Shown here: in pieces, positions 11,801 to 27,701 of the stretch
Position numbering within the stretch: the stretch's first letter is position 1
Layout: every line of letters begins with the position of its first letter
NCBI GenBank assembly: GCA_964036155.1
Contig: OZ038423.1
Coordinates: 9,253,249 to 9,317,248, forward strand
Direction: 5' to 3'
DNA from: Diploscapter coronatus
Taxonomy: Eukaryota > Nematoda > Chromadorea > Rhabditida > Rhabditidae
DNA length: 64,000 nucleotides
Notes under the pieces: model-generated
What the model was told of the DNA's origin: nothing
Databases searched by the model: none
Seen by the model: the letters and a program-made list of their open reading frames with translations, nothing else
Translations under genes and position numbers: made by a program

Positions 11801-13285
11801 CTTGGATGGAGGACAGGTTGAGGATTTCTGGGATGGTAGAGTCGTCGTCGCCATCATCAAGCTCCTTCGTCCCCTTTGATTTGAAGAACATTACTTTTCG
11901 TATCGAGGGCTCAGGCAGTGAGAGGATGCCCTTCTTGTCGATGACAGCGACCGTTGTTAGTGCAGATAGGATTGCGACTAGGTCCTTCGTGGTTTGGCTG
12001 ACAATTCCGAAGGCGTTGAAGACCTGGAAATAGGATGATAACTTCGGTAAAAACTCGCTCCAACCTGTCTATTGTTGATCATTTTGGTCAAGTAGATGAT
12101 GACCGGATACAGCGGACAGATCAATGGGAGCGCGACCAGAAATGGCACGGCGAAGACGAATCTGGTGTGGAACAGAGATTCGTCGTCAGCATTGAAGAAT
12201 CTATAGGCGGTGAGAAGTAATGATAGGACGAAGAACAGAGGAATCAGTATTCGCTCATTAATTCGGTGCACGGCATCGTTAATTTGAGCTTCGAATTGGA
12301 GAAAATTTTCCTGTTCAGTGAATAAACTTTCCAAGTTATGGTTAATAGGCGAAGACGTAACTCGAGCCTACAAATTCTTCATCAATTTTCGCTGCAAAAC
12401 CGCTTTTGATTACCTCGACAAGTTCTAGCGGCTCAATCGCGTCAGTCTCTTTGCATACTTGCATTTGCCGCTCCAATTTCTCGCCTTGATGAAGTTCTTT
12501 TCCGTCGACCAGTTCACAATTACAAGGAGCTTTCTGAAAACCACTCGCATTCAAAATCAAAAGAACTGCGTATATGCCTGTCCAGGTCGCAGTAAGACGA
12601 TGTCTTTTGTTACAAGCATTAGTCTTGGGACTTGGCATACCCTTCCATCTCTCTTCGCCAATTGCAAAGGCATATCTTCAACAATAGCGTCATAGATCTG
12701 AGGATACTGCAGATCGTTGGTGCTCAACTGAAATTTCTGTTCGAGATTTTGTTTTACAGGTCCTGAACGAACCCTTTCAATCTCTTCGACTATCCCTTTG
12801 ACTTTGTTGTAGAGAAAGAGACGATTTGCCTTGACAATTTGATTCTGCCAGTACTGTAGAACGAACGTAAACAGGAATAAGACGACGTAGATGACCAGAA
12901 GAGAATAATCGATCTCGTTGTCGCTAAATTTTGCCAATTCTTGACTTTGGATCATAGAGAATGATGTCATTTAAAAACATTTCTTGTTTACACAATGACC
13001 TTGCAAGAACAATAGATCAAAATAAAGACTCACATGTCGACTGCTCCTATACACATGAATATCAGCCCCACTCGCAACCCATTCAAAATCCAGGGACAGT
13101 GGAATTCCGCGAATTTTCGGCTATGATTTACTCGTATCGGTCGAGCACTTGAAAATTTCGCGGTATTTTTCGAACGTTGAAATTTTTACTTACTTCACGA
13201 CGTTCGCTCCGTACCAGCCCTCTAGAGCGTTCTTCATTTCTACTATCAACCGTTCGAGTGCGTTAGAGCTACTCAAACCCTCCAT
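8855..13285 (-). CDS. TMEM94: TMEM94 homolog (ER Mg2+ P-type-ATPase-like protein)
   Basis: Large multipass ER membrane protein; human TMEM94 (ERMA) is reported to drive Mg2+ uptake into the ER. Exons (minus): 13194-13285, 13034-13147, 12578-12944, 12414-12533, 12065-12367, 11516-12023, 11346-11473, 10427-11299, 9923-10147, 9724-9879, 9477-9680, 9268-9429, 9100-9222, 8855-9055; 1191 aa against 1356 in human. Diagnostic matches run along the protein: FHCPWILNGL before TM1, LLRPGQ, the degenerate phosphorylation motif VIDKKGILS (D about 361; human VDKQGILS), VLDACTHFWSGEKV, FAEKLGLEAGWNCHI, PLLVGLFTDC, and the C-terminus FDTKLGMNSPY (human FETKLGMNSPF). About ten membrane segments are visible in the usual 2+2+6-like grouping. 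Intron 3 starts with GC (12577-12576, ACAG|GCATAT). It is divergent from abtm-1 across 687 bp. Confidence 0.96.
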
Positions 13286-13972
13286 AATTCAAAAAATTAC
13301 GAAAAAAATTAAAAAATGAAAAATAGCGTCGAAATTCCTCGGGTTGATTGAGTAACAGGGTAGTTTTGACTTGAATTATGCTCTACCCGATTGAATTGGG
13401 GTCAGGACGTAGTGTCATAAGTACCACGAATTTATAGCGTTGAAAATAAGAATTTGAAACATGCTCGTTATCGATTGAGGAGCACGAAAAGCGGAGAGAA
13501 GCCGGTGGGAGTTTTGAAAATCGAGCGCCGCGAAATTGCAGTTCTTCGCGAGAAGCTCCGCCCCTCTCCCTCGCATATGTAGAATTCGATTGTCGTTTTT
13601 CCTTGTTTTCACACGGCTAATTAATGACACTTGGTGGTTTCAGTGATTTGACGGATCGACGAAAAATCGCTGAAAAACATGCTCCAAACGAGGATATTCG
13701 GATGCGGCGCCAGGATCGCTTCAACTTCCATGGTAAAATTTCTAGATTTTCCAAGATGATGAAAATTTTCGTAAATATATTATTTGTCAAGCTTGCTTTT
13801 TTAGTTTTATCGAATTTTCTTATCATTCATCTTGTTTCGAGACAGCAAAAAATAGAACTTTGAAGAAATTTTGTATTATGCAAAAATCAGATTAGCTTAT
13901 TTAATCACTTTTAGTAGTCATGTCAAGTCACCAATATAAAAATGAATACCAATGGAATTTCAGGCCCACAAC
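13286..13972. promoter_or_regulatory. Divergent TMEM94 / abtm-1 promoter region
   Basis: 687 bp between the two start codons. An exon-like ORF at 13624-13732 ends at a donor (ATG|GTAAAA), but splicing it to 13964 puts the abtm-1 frame out, so it is at most 5' UTR. TTTCAG at 13958-13963 lies 9 nt before the abtm-1 ATG and is a likely trans-splice acceptor. No TATA or named operator was recognised. Confidence 0.5.
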
Positions 13973-19474
<5,502 letters not shown>

Positions 19475-20039
19475 AGACAAATGGTCGAGTGTATAAGAGT
19501 ATAAGCTAGTCAGATGAAATTTTTGCAAAAATATATTCTTTACTCGTATTTTGCTCAGGTTCGCTGCTAAACTTGCAATTGGCATTTTTTCTTGAAGATT
19601 TATTTTTTATTTGAAATTTCGAAATTCGATTGTAAGAATTTAGCACAAGTTCGCTCACATTTTGACGGGTACATTTCACTCATAAAACGGTAACTTTCAC
19701 CTTGTTTTTCGATGAAATTACTATCTAAGAGTTGTGCCTTACTTGCAAAAATGTAGATTTGCCTGAAATTCATCTCCCCGGTCCGAAAAAAATTAGAATC
19801 TTTCTATTCTTATAGTATTTTCATATGATAATTCAATGATTATCTCTCGTTTTGGCTCAGTTAATGTGTGAGCATAAGGTTTATACGATTTATTTATAAA
19901 AATCATAAGCTTAGTCAGAAAATAAAGATTACGATTATTTTTTCCTATTTTGAAATAACAATTGTTCAAAACAATTGGATATCTTTGATTTTGTATCTTT
20001 TTTTATAAGAAATTTGATTTTTCAGGATTTGTGTTAAAC
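19475..20039. other. abtm-1 to TMEM50 spacer
   Basis: 565 bp between two genes on the same strand. No clear AATAAA close to the abtm-1 stop. A TTTTTCAG acceptor at 20018-20025 precedes the TMEM50 ATG by 14 nt. The spacing is somewhat wide for a nematode operon but does not exclude one. Confidence 0.4.
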
Positions 20040-21409
20040 ATGTCCGGCTGCTTGGACCAAATCCACTGCAATTGCAACATCGATTTGGAAGGAAAGAGGT
20101 AAAAATGAAAATTAGATAAAAAGAATCTTATCTGAGAGTTTTACTATTTATAGTCGTTATTTTTTTGCAAATATCTCCTCATATTATAGAAGTCCTAAAT
20201 TATTTTTCAGAAACGCGATCGCCTCCGTGGTGGCGAGCGGCCTGTTTTTCGTGGCCTGGTGGATTATGATTGACACAGCCGCTGTCTATGAGAAGGTAAA
20301 AAAAATTGCAATTCAAAGATCCAAGTAACTTTCTTACGATGTAAAAATTGGTCTGAAATACTTCAGGGCGCGTTCATACTAAGAAAATGGATTCATTTGA
20401 AATGGAGGGAACACTTCTTTTCCTCTCTTTTTTTTATCTTTCTGTTTTCCTAGTATGAACACGTGCTCATAAAAATTCATTTAGTAAAGTCATAACTGTG
20501 TGAATTTATTTTCATAATGATTTATCTTCAGCAAGACTGGAACAACGTGTACTTCATCATCACGATCTTCTCGACGGTGGCGATGTTCATGGTGAACGCG
20601 GTCAGCAACAGTCAGGTCCGCGGCGAATCTCTGCAAGAGGGAGTTCTCGGGATTAAAGGTCGAAATATTCCATTCCCATTTTCAAAATGATTTCATCTTT
20701 GATTCAAACATCGATATTCTAGTTTATGATATCTCTAACTTTGATACAATAACTACTTTAATTTCAGGCTCTCGTCTTTGGCTGATGGCCGCTTTCGTGC
20801 TGTCATTCGCCTCGCTCGTCGCTGCTACCTGGATTCTTTTCAGGTATGATTTTCTTAGGATGCGTTCATACTTTTGACATCATGTCAGTGTCAAAATGAA
20901 GAAACGACATGAAAAAGGGCGAGGGAGAAAAGATAATGTCGACGTGAATTGTGTCAAAATTTCTTGACATCGAACGGCTTTGATGTCAAGCTTCTTGATT
21001 TCTTGCCATTTTGCAGAATATATTGCGCATACTTTTCTTCTCTGTTCTCTCATTTATGTCCGCTGTGTTTTTGACATTTGACATTGACATGATGTCAAAA
21101 AGTATGAGCGCACCCTTGATCTTTTGATTTGTTTCAATTTAATATGTTCAGCGACTACGTCCTCCGCGAAGGCGATCACACTGTTTGGCCGGGTGTCGCG
21201 CTTTTCCTGGTAAAATGTTTCAATTTTTTAAAAGTCTTTGCTTTAATAAAGTTGAATGTGTTGGGTTTTGTCTGGTTTAAAAATTCCAAATCGCTAAAAT
21301 ATGATAATGGCTATTTTGGCAATTCAATTGTATTTTCCAGACCAATTTCACTATCTTCATCAGCTCGTGCGTGTACAAATTCGGCCGTACCGAGGAAATG
21401 TGGGGATAA
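20040..21409 (+). CDS. TMEM50: TMEM50 (SMP1) four-pass membrane protein
   Basis: Small conserved endomembrane protein without a well-defined biochemical role. Exons: 20040-20098, 20211-20295, 20532-20658, 20768-20843, 21152-21209, 21341-21409; 157 aa, the same length as human TMEM50A. Conserved blocks: [10 protein letters not shown] at the start, [37 protein letters not shown] (human MINAVSNGQVRGDSYSEG), and the terminus [11 protein letters not shown] (human FKFGRTEDLWQ). Four membrane helices are evident. Two inverted-repeat elements lie in introns 2 and 4. It follows abtm-1 on the same strand and may be a downstream operon member. Confidence 0.97.
20366..20470. repeat. Short inverted-repeat element (MITE-like) in TMEM50 intron 2
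   Basis: Terminal inverted repeats of about 18 bp: CGTTCATACTAAGAAAA on the left and the inverted copy TTTTCCTAGTATGAACACG on the right, about 105 bp in all. There is no coding capacity. Flanking duplications are not clear. The end shares GCGTTCATACT with the element in intron 4. Confidence 0.6.
20858..21115. repeat. Inverted-repeat element (MITE-like) in TMEM50 intron 4
   Basis: 258 bp with about 40-bp imperfect inverted termini. The left end is GGATGCGTTCATACTTTTGA and the right end is the inverse, GTATGAGCGCACCC; the arms also share the TGACATCATGTCA block. The interior repeats GTCAAAA/TGACAT motifs. It is non-coding. The superfamily cannot be assigned because the flanking duplication is unclear. 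Confidence 0.72.
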
Positions 21410-22215
21410 GTTAGTTTTTCTTCCAAACTCGAAGAAGAGCGGCGATTTTCGGAATCTCAACAAGCCTATATTCTGGTTTTCTCGAACATTTTCGAAACTT
21501 ATTTATTTTTCTCTTCAACAGTTTTGTCTACAGAAAAGTAAACTTTAAAACACAAAATCGTCTTCTATTTCCATTTTACTGCAACCTTTCAGCATTACTT
21601 ATTCACATCCATTCATCATGATTAACCTATGCAAATGATAATATGAAATGTGGGTCATTTTCATCGTTTTCTTCGTGCTCTCGCCAAAATTTTTCTTGTC
21701 ACTAAACCAGTACTTTTTCAACGCCAACTTCAGCACACGTACGATTTTATTGGTTATCTGGAAACCATAAGTTAGCAAGAAGTTATAAATGCTGATAAAA
21801 TTTCGAAAATCAGCACCTATTTCGAGATGTTAGAATAGCTTCCTATCAGTATTTCTACTTAGCAGGAAGAAATAAGCATCGCTATCACACTTTAGAAAAT
21901 CTTGTGACAACTGTAAAACTCGCAATATTTTCAAAAATGCGATAAACTTATTCAATGAAGCGTATTTCCGAAATGTTTAGAAAAATCGTTAAAAACTTTC
22001 TCTAATCATTTTCTCTTTCATGTCTTGTGGTTTCCAGATCAACCACTTGTCTATATTTTCTGATGATGAAAATCTATTGTAGTTGTGAACTGTATTATAA
22101 AGAAGTTTCATTTTTACTTGGCTCAAATTTTAATTCAAAGGTTTTATGTTAACCTCAGACATATTGTTGCGATCGTAGCTACTTTCTAATTTTAGCACTT
22201 TTGTATTTTCAGGAA
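21410..22215. other. Spacer after TMEM50
   Basis: AT-rich sequence with no coding exon that I can support. It ends at a TTTTCAG (22206-22212) just before the F-box pseudogene fragment. Confidence 0.45.
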
Positions 22216-22317
22216 ATGTTACTCGATGTATTGTCTTTCGAGTTGGTTGAGCCGATTTTACTCGGTTTGCACATCAACAATTTAGTGCAGAGCATTCGAA
22301 CGACGAGTCGACCGTGA
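22216..22317 (+). pseudogene. F-box protein fragment, truncated and frameshifted
   Basis: An ORF behind a TTTTCAG acceptor begins MLLDVLSFELVEPILLGL and runs as a 33-residue F-box-like segment to a TGA at 22315. The same region shifted by one base stays open (RRIALLDVNLER) before stopping again, and no downstream exons are visible. It resembles the start of the next gene (MILDSLCTELIEEILLDL) in order and spacing of residues, so it looks like a decayed tandem copy. Confidence 0.6.
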
Positions 22318-22947
22318 AAACTTTCCCACTCGGAGAATAGCCCTGTTGGACGTCAATTTGGAAAGAAACTAAGATATTTTTCGCCACGAATCAAAGACAG
22401 AAAACCAAACTATAGAAAGAATGATGAAAACGAAGGCAGTATATTGATAATTATCCATAATATACCGCAAGATCGAAAATAGAAGCTCCCCTATACTAGT
22501 AGTTCGCTTATAATAGAAGTCCACCTCTAAAATGCCAGAACTACCCATAAATCAAATCAAATCATCTCGGGAAAAGGTGCATATAGATTTATTTATCGAC
22601 TGATGGAATATGGAGATTTTTATGGCTATAACTATAAATTGACTGACACATTTGACAACAGATATGAAATTCCTACTGATTTTGCGTGACCTATCTTACT
22701 ATCGAATCAATATCATGATACTTTAATTAAAATCGCATCATGCATATCGTTTTCATTTCTCCTTTTCTATATTTAGTGCAGTATCTTACTCCAATAATAT
22801 GATAAGGATTGTTTGTTATTCAATCAATATTGTAGTCTCTACGAACTGATAAACGATTTTTCACGAAAATATCAGTATTGAAAGAAAGTGTATTCGAACA
22901 CTTGAAATATTGTTTTTCTTCATATTTAATTTTTGAAAATCTTTTAG
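22318..22947. other. Spacer between the F-box copies
   Basis: AT-rich, no coding exon supported. It ends with CTTTTAG directly abutting the next ATG (22948). Confidence 0.4.
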
Positions 22948-24986
22948 ATGATCCTTGATAGCTTATGTACGGAGTTAATTGAGGAAATCTTACTCGATTT
23001 GCATATAGAGGATTTTATCGTTGCTATTCAAGCCACGAAGCGACTGTACAACATTGCGAAATCAGCAAAAAGTCCTTTGAGACATCGACTTCAAAGGCAG
23101 ATTCGCACTGTTGAACTGCACATCGTACCAGAATTCCCACCTAATTTAGCCTTCGAATTCGAGCAAAATTCTTTGGTATGCTTCTATCATAAGGCCTAGC
23201 ATTTATATTGGGTTGCTGCATAAGTTCTGTCCTAATTTTTGAAAATTCTAACTTATTTTTCATTTACATATAGTAAAATTTAGGACCAAATTTATCTAAA
23301 GATTTATCGTCCAACTAATGAAAATGCGAGAGACGGCAGAATAGTGTTGTATGATGCCGGAACTCCAGGTTAATAATATTATTGAAGACAGCATTTTCTA
23401 TGAATGGTCTTTTGTTTAGATCGAGAAAAATACAAATTTGTAAATTCATCTGAAGAATTGTTCTCAGTTTCTGGAGACAATATTGGCGGAGGTTGTTTCT
23501 TTTCAAGCTACATGCAAGCACTTGCATTTTAGAAGAAATATTTGTAAATAATAATTCTATGAATGCTTCCATTGATAACCTCTATGCTCTCTTACTATAT
23601 CTATCGCACCAATATAGGATATGGGAGTTCGGAGTGGTAGGGAAATTACATAATAAGTTTTTTTTCCAAATAACCTATTTCAGACTATTGGAGAAATAAA
23701 TATTTGGAATGAAAAAATTTTCTATTTTTTTGATAAATACCCTGATGCAATTAGATATCGTCCATGCGTTACTTTGCGAAATGTACAAATTTATCCTCAA
23801 CGATTCTATTCGTGCAGGTTATTTAAGAAAGGTATGTCAAAATTGGCAACGTGAAAATCTGAAAATTAGCAGACATAGTAGCAGTTTTGCACAAAAATGA
23901 TGTAGAAAAAATCAACTCTCTTCTAAACCTAATTCTCACCTAAAAGATACTACGATTCAGCTACTTTTCCAAATTTTCTCAAAATTGAATATAAAAGTTT
24001 ATTAATGACTCATAAATTTCATGTGTCCGTGATGTTACGTACACGAATGTAAATTGTGATATATATCATGAAGCTTTAAAGACGGTAAGTCGAAGGCTTT
24101 CTGAAAATTTTTATTAAAAAACTAATAATTAATGTATAGGCCAAAAGAGTTGAAATATCCACTATTTATGGAATTACTCTTAACGATGAGCAGCTGATTG
24201 AATTATTTGCCAATACAGAATATCTATGGCTAAAACATACCAGAAATTTCACTTCAAGAGGGTTCAGTCAGCTTGTCAAAGTATGTAAATTGGTTTGAAA
24301 TTATCATAGTGATGAATTATATAAATGAGATAATTTATGATATTTTAGCGTATATACGAAAATCGTCAGAGCAGAAATTATTATGTTAAAATTCTTGCTC
24401 ATATAAGGTAATTTAGTATGGTTTTTTTCAAATGTTGAGACACCTCGGTTTTCAATCAAATCGATACTCAGAAAAAATCCGTATGGTATCTTTTGTTTTC
24501 ATACTATAACCGTTCTATATAGTTAGGCTAGAGAGCGTGTGATATGAAGAGAGAAAAAGAAACTTCCTCGAGAGAGACACGTAACACGGAGCTATAGCCT
24601 CACCTTTATATCACCTTTGGCAGAGTAGCTGATGCGTCTGCTTGTTGCTAGCAAACAGACGCAAGCAGTAGCTTGAGTTTTTGTCAAAAATACACGCTAT
24701 TCTATCCATGAAAAAATAGTATTCGAAGAAAAGAGGAAAAGATGCAATACGGATTTTTCTTGGGTACCGAGATTTGACTGAAATAGAGGATAACTTATCT
24801 CTCAGATGTCCCCTTAGTGATTGCATGGCTTTGGTGCCGAGAGAATCGTACGTTTTCGTGAATAATGACAACACACGGAATAACATGAGCGAAATTTGCT
24901 CGATGGCTGATAAATTTGGCGGAAAATGGAAAATTTCTCTAGAACTGGACGGAAGTTTTGTCGTGAGATATGATAAATCTGACTAA
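22948..24986 (+). CDS. F-box-like protein, possibly decaying
   Basis: Likely substrate adaptor of a nematode-expanded F-box family. Supported exons: 22948-23175, 23284-23368, 23420-23491, 23533-23636, 23684-23831 and 23870 onward, then 24140-24280, 24349-24407 and 24734-24986. Residues 1-35 fit an F-box (LCTELIEEILLDLHIEDFI, then KRLYNIA). The middle has no domain I recognise. The C-terminal part (ITLNDEQLIELF, LWLKHTRNFTSRGFSQLV) has the feel of nematode F-box-associated domains. Between 23941 and about 24030 the frame linking the two halves contains stops (TAA at 23941 and others) and I find no clean splice to remove them. The gene therefore either ends at 23943, or the downstream exons are a separate or degenerating part. 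The acceptor of the last exon (GAAGAAAAG) is weak, and its 5' end forms one arm of a long inverted repeat. Confidence 0.5.
24452..24785. repeat. Long inverted repeat overlapping the last F-box exon
   Basis: Two arms of about 48 nt face each other: 24452-24498 (core GAAAAAATCCGTATGGTATC) and 24735-24785 (core GATGCAATACGGATTTTTC). The right arm continues into the predicted coding exon (through GATTTGACTGAA, mirrored by TTCAATCAAATC on the left). The spacer is about 235 bp and includes a second tight hairpin at 24634-24662. Confidence 0.75.
24634..24662. repeat. Short hairpin
   Basis: GCGTCTG...ACAGACGC stem with an inner TTGCTAGCAA palindrome, lying inside the spacer of the larger inverted repeat. 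Confidence 0.6.
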
Positions 24987-25032
24987 AATACCATCTTTAT
25001 GTAAATATTGTACCTTATAAGTCGACATTTCA

Positions 25033-25038
25033 AATAAA
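25033..25038 (+). promoter_or_regulatory. Poly(A) signal of the F-box-like gene
   Basis: AATAAA 47 nt downstream of the TAA at 24984-24986. It supports the idea that the downstream exons are or were transcribed. Confidence 0.6.
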
Positions 25039-25427
25039 ACTTTATTATTTTTACATTGAAATTAGCATTGAGAACGATATATTACGGTGGTTTAACAGAA
25101 CTTAATCGAAACCTTCTTTTCTTAGGGGTCGAACTAGGTAAATTAGTTGACGTGGGAGTCAGTCGTCGTCGAACTTTATTAACCCACGGAAAGGGAATAT
25201 GCGAGGCATTTGACTGAATATTAAAGACCAGTTAGTCATAAGAATTTTAAATATGAATCACACGTTTTGGCTTATTTGAATTAGTATCATCAAGTATGAG
25301 CAAGCACGAATTTTACAAGTTAAAAGTCTATGAACCGATAAAGAGTTTCTATTCCTGAAGATCGTGTAATTCAAGTGGTTCATAATTTATATTTTTCGCA
25401 TCATAAACTTGATCCAGGAATAAATCT

Positions 25428-26036
25428 TCAAACCTCGATTCCACAATATCCCTGCGAATTTTCGATGATGATCCTAAATGGAGGGCAACACGAAGGCAGG
25501 GGGTAGTCGCACAAATTCACATTACAGGCCTCTTGAACTTGAGATTCACCTCTGAAACCGAAAAATGGGAAGTTTATGTTTGATGCGATAGATACAAACT
25601 CGCAATGGCAGCCCTTCTTGCATTTGCGTCGCAGAACTCGAATTCCACAAGCGCCACACGCAAAATTGCATGGATGCGTCTGGTATCATAGAATAAATCA
25701 AATTTCCACGAATATGATTACTGATAAAGGGAAAATGTGATGTGGATAAAGGCAAAATAAAATAGCTAGAGTTAGTGAGTTATGATATTATTTTATTAAA
25801 CGATATCAATGAATTGTAGACATTTTTAAAATAGCATACTTCAGTCCACTCCATCCAAGGTTGTACGCAATATGAGGTCGTAGTTTCAATAGTTGAAGGC
25901 ATTTCTTTCGATTTTCGAAGATAACGTAAATCAATAGAAATGGTAACTCCTAAAAGAAATCTTAACTAAATCGAGAATAGTTCTGCCTACCTGGCATTAA
26001 TAACAAGCATAAAAGTCGAAAAATAACTTTTAGCAT
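25428..26036 (-). CDS. Small secreted protein with one thrombospondin type-1 domain
   Basis: Exons (minus): 25991-26036, 25840-25949, 25600-25679, 25428-25551; 360 nt including the stop, 119 aa, with intact splice sites and frame. Residues 1-16 form a short signal peptide (FRLLCLLLMPG). After a short spacer comes one TSP1 repeat: WMEWTE, then CNFACGACGIRVLRRKCKKG, CHCEG, and EACNVNLCDYPLPSCC. The WxxW start, CxxxCGxCGxRxxRRxC core and CNxxxC...CC ending are typical of small nematode TSP1 proteins. It is probably an extracellular matrix or secreted adhesion protein; the exact role is unknown. No exon here is long enough to stand out as an ORF, so it is easily missed. It converges with the F-box gene (441 bp between stops). 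Confidence 0.82.
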
Positions 26037-27701
26037 CAAATAGAATCATATAATATCGCTGAATGCCGTACTCACATTAGACGTTGTTATTTGAATAAAA
26101 TTTCAAATTCCCAGCAAAAAGTATAATCAATAGCTAATACAAAGGGATTTACTGAAACAAACGGCGAAAAATGACCAACGCATTGTCTAAAATCTCCCTC
26201 ATTTTGCAGCTGAGTAAATAAAATTCCTGAATAGCCGAATGGGGAAAAGCGAACAATTTTTTTAAAATAAAATATTACTTTATTTATTTGAGTATAGTTA
26301 TAAAATCTTATCATATTATTAAGAATATTGATAATATAGAGAAAGAAGAGCAACAAATTTAAGGCTCTATTAGTTTAGATAACAGATTATGTCATTCGTT
26401 GTTATTTCCGAAAGAAAAAAGAAACAATGATATCAAAGAATTTCAATTAGTACAAGTTGTACATTTATTTGCGACTCCCTCTGCAGGTGTTCACAGGAAC
26501 TGCAGCAAGGTCGGACTTCCTAACTCTCAACTGTGTACTTGTGTTAATTCATGGACGGAGTGATTGCTTTTCCAGATGTAAGGAATGTTACTTTATTCCT
26601 TAATTATCTCTATTAATTTCCTTATTTAAAATTGCGAACCCACGTAGAATTTCGAAATATATCGATTCGCTTCTTTCGCATAAAAATGTCTTAATTAAAT
26701 TTGATGAAAGGGGATGTTTTCAAATATTCGTGCCGCGGTCTATAAGGGACTTTTCCAAATATCGAGGCTCTTCTTCCTCCTCCCCCACTTATCGACCATT
26801 GTCAAGTTAATCGACCTGCTTCGAATAAACTCAAACTACAAATAGAATTGAGTGATTGAACTACTAGCAACAGCGTTAAAGACTATTTAATGCCTAATGA
26901 ATGGTCATGAAATTGAATATGAAATCGATGGGGGCAGGGGAGACGTTTGCTAATTGTGGGAAATGGGACGTCAGGGTGCAACATACAGGGACATTACTTA
27001 TTTTTGATAAAATTATTGGTCTAAAATTGTTTAATAAAAATAACAACGAATGACAAAATATCTGCCATCGAAATATATAAGAGCCATTTAGAAAGATTGT
27101 TAAAGCCCCGAACGATCACATTAATACGAACTGGTCATAGACTTGAATTATAGTGGAATGATTGGTGATTATTCATATTTTACTTTGAATCGCTAATTAT
27201 CAACATTTGTTTGTATATCCTTGAGAACGCATTCCTACTTTAATTATAAATGTGCTATCGTAATAATGAATACCCGTTAGATAATAATGAACGTTATAGC
27301 AAACTGAAGATAGTTTGAAGTTAAATTGCACATAGTAAAAATAAATTATAATAAAAAGTAAACGCAGATAAAAGTTAAGATCTTTTAACTGAAGAACATA
27401 ACATATAAAGAAAGAGGGAATGTCATGGTATAAATACCGAATTTCAGGGGAAACCCCTTATCAACAAAGACTCGAAAATAATCCGTTTGTGTGAAAATGC
27501 TAAATTACTAAAGACCAATAATTTTCTTTTATATAAAAAGACGATTTACTAGAATTTATTATTATAACATATTACATTACACATTAACGGACTATTAGCG
27601 AGTAATTGTTGATAGAGCAAACGATATCACAATCAATCTGGTTCTTATACTTGGAACTTGCCGTACTTTTGAAGAAATTCACAGGGCTAAAACCTGACGG
27701 A
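26037..27701. other. Spacer between the TSP1 gene and the ZIP transporter
   Basis: About 1.66 kb of AT-rich sequence. A short Cys-containing open stretch near 26480-26570 (+) was examined but has no start, partner exon or family match. Otherwise nothing recognisable. Confidence 0.4.

Noticed and set aside
13624..13863. ATG-started ORF upstream of abtm-1 as an alternative N-terminus
   Set aside because: Splicing its donor (13732) to 13964 puts the ABCB7 frame out and soon meets a stop, whereas the ATG at 13973 gives a good mitochondrial presequence.
26480..26575. Possible Cys-rich exon (+) near the TSP1 gene
   Set aside because: One short open stretch after a CTGCAG acceptor, no partner exon and a stop soon after; not enough to call.
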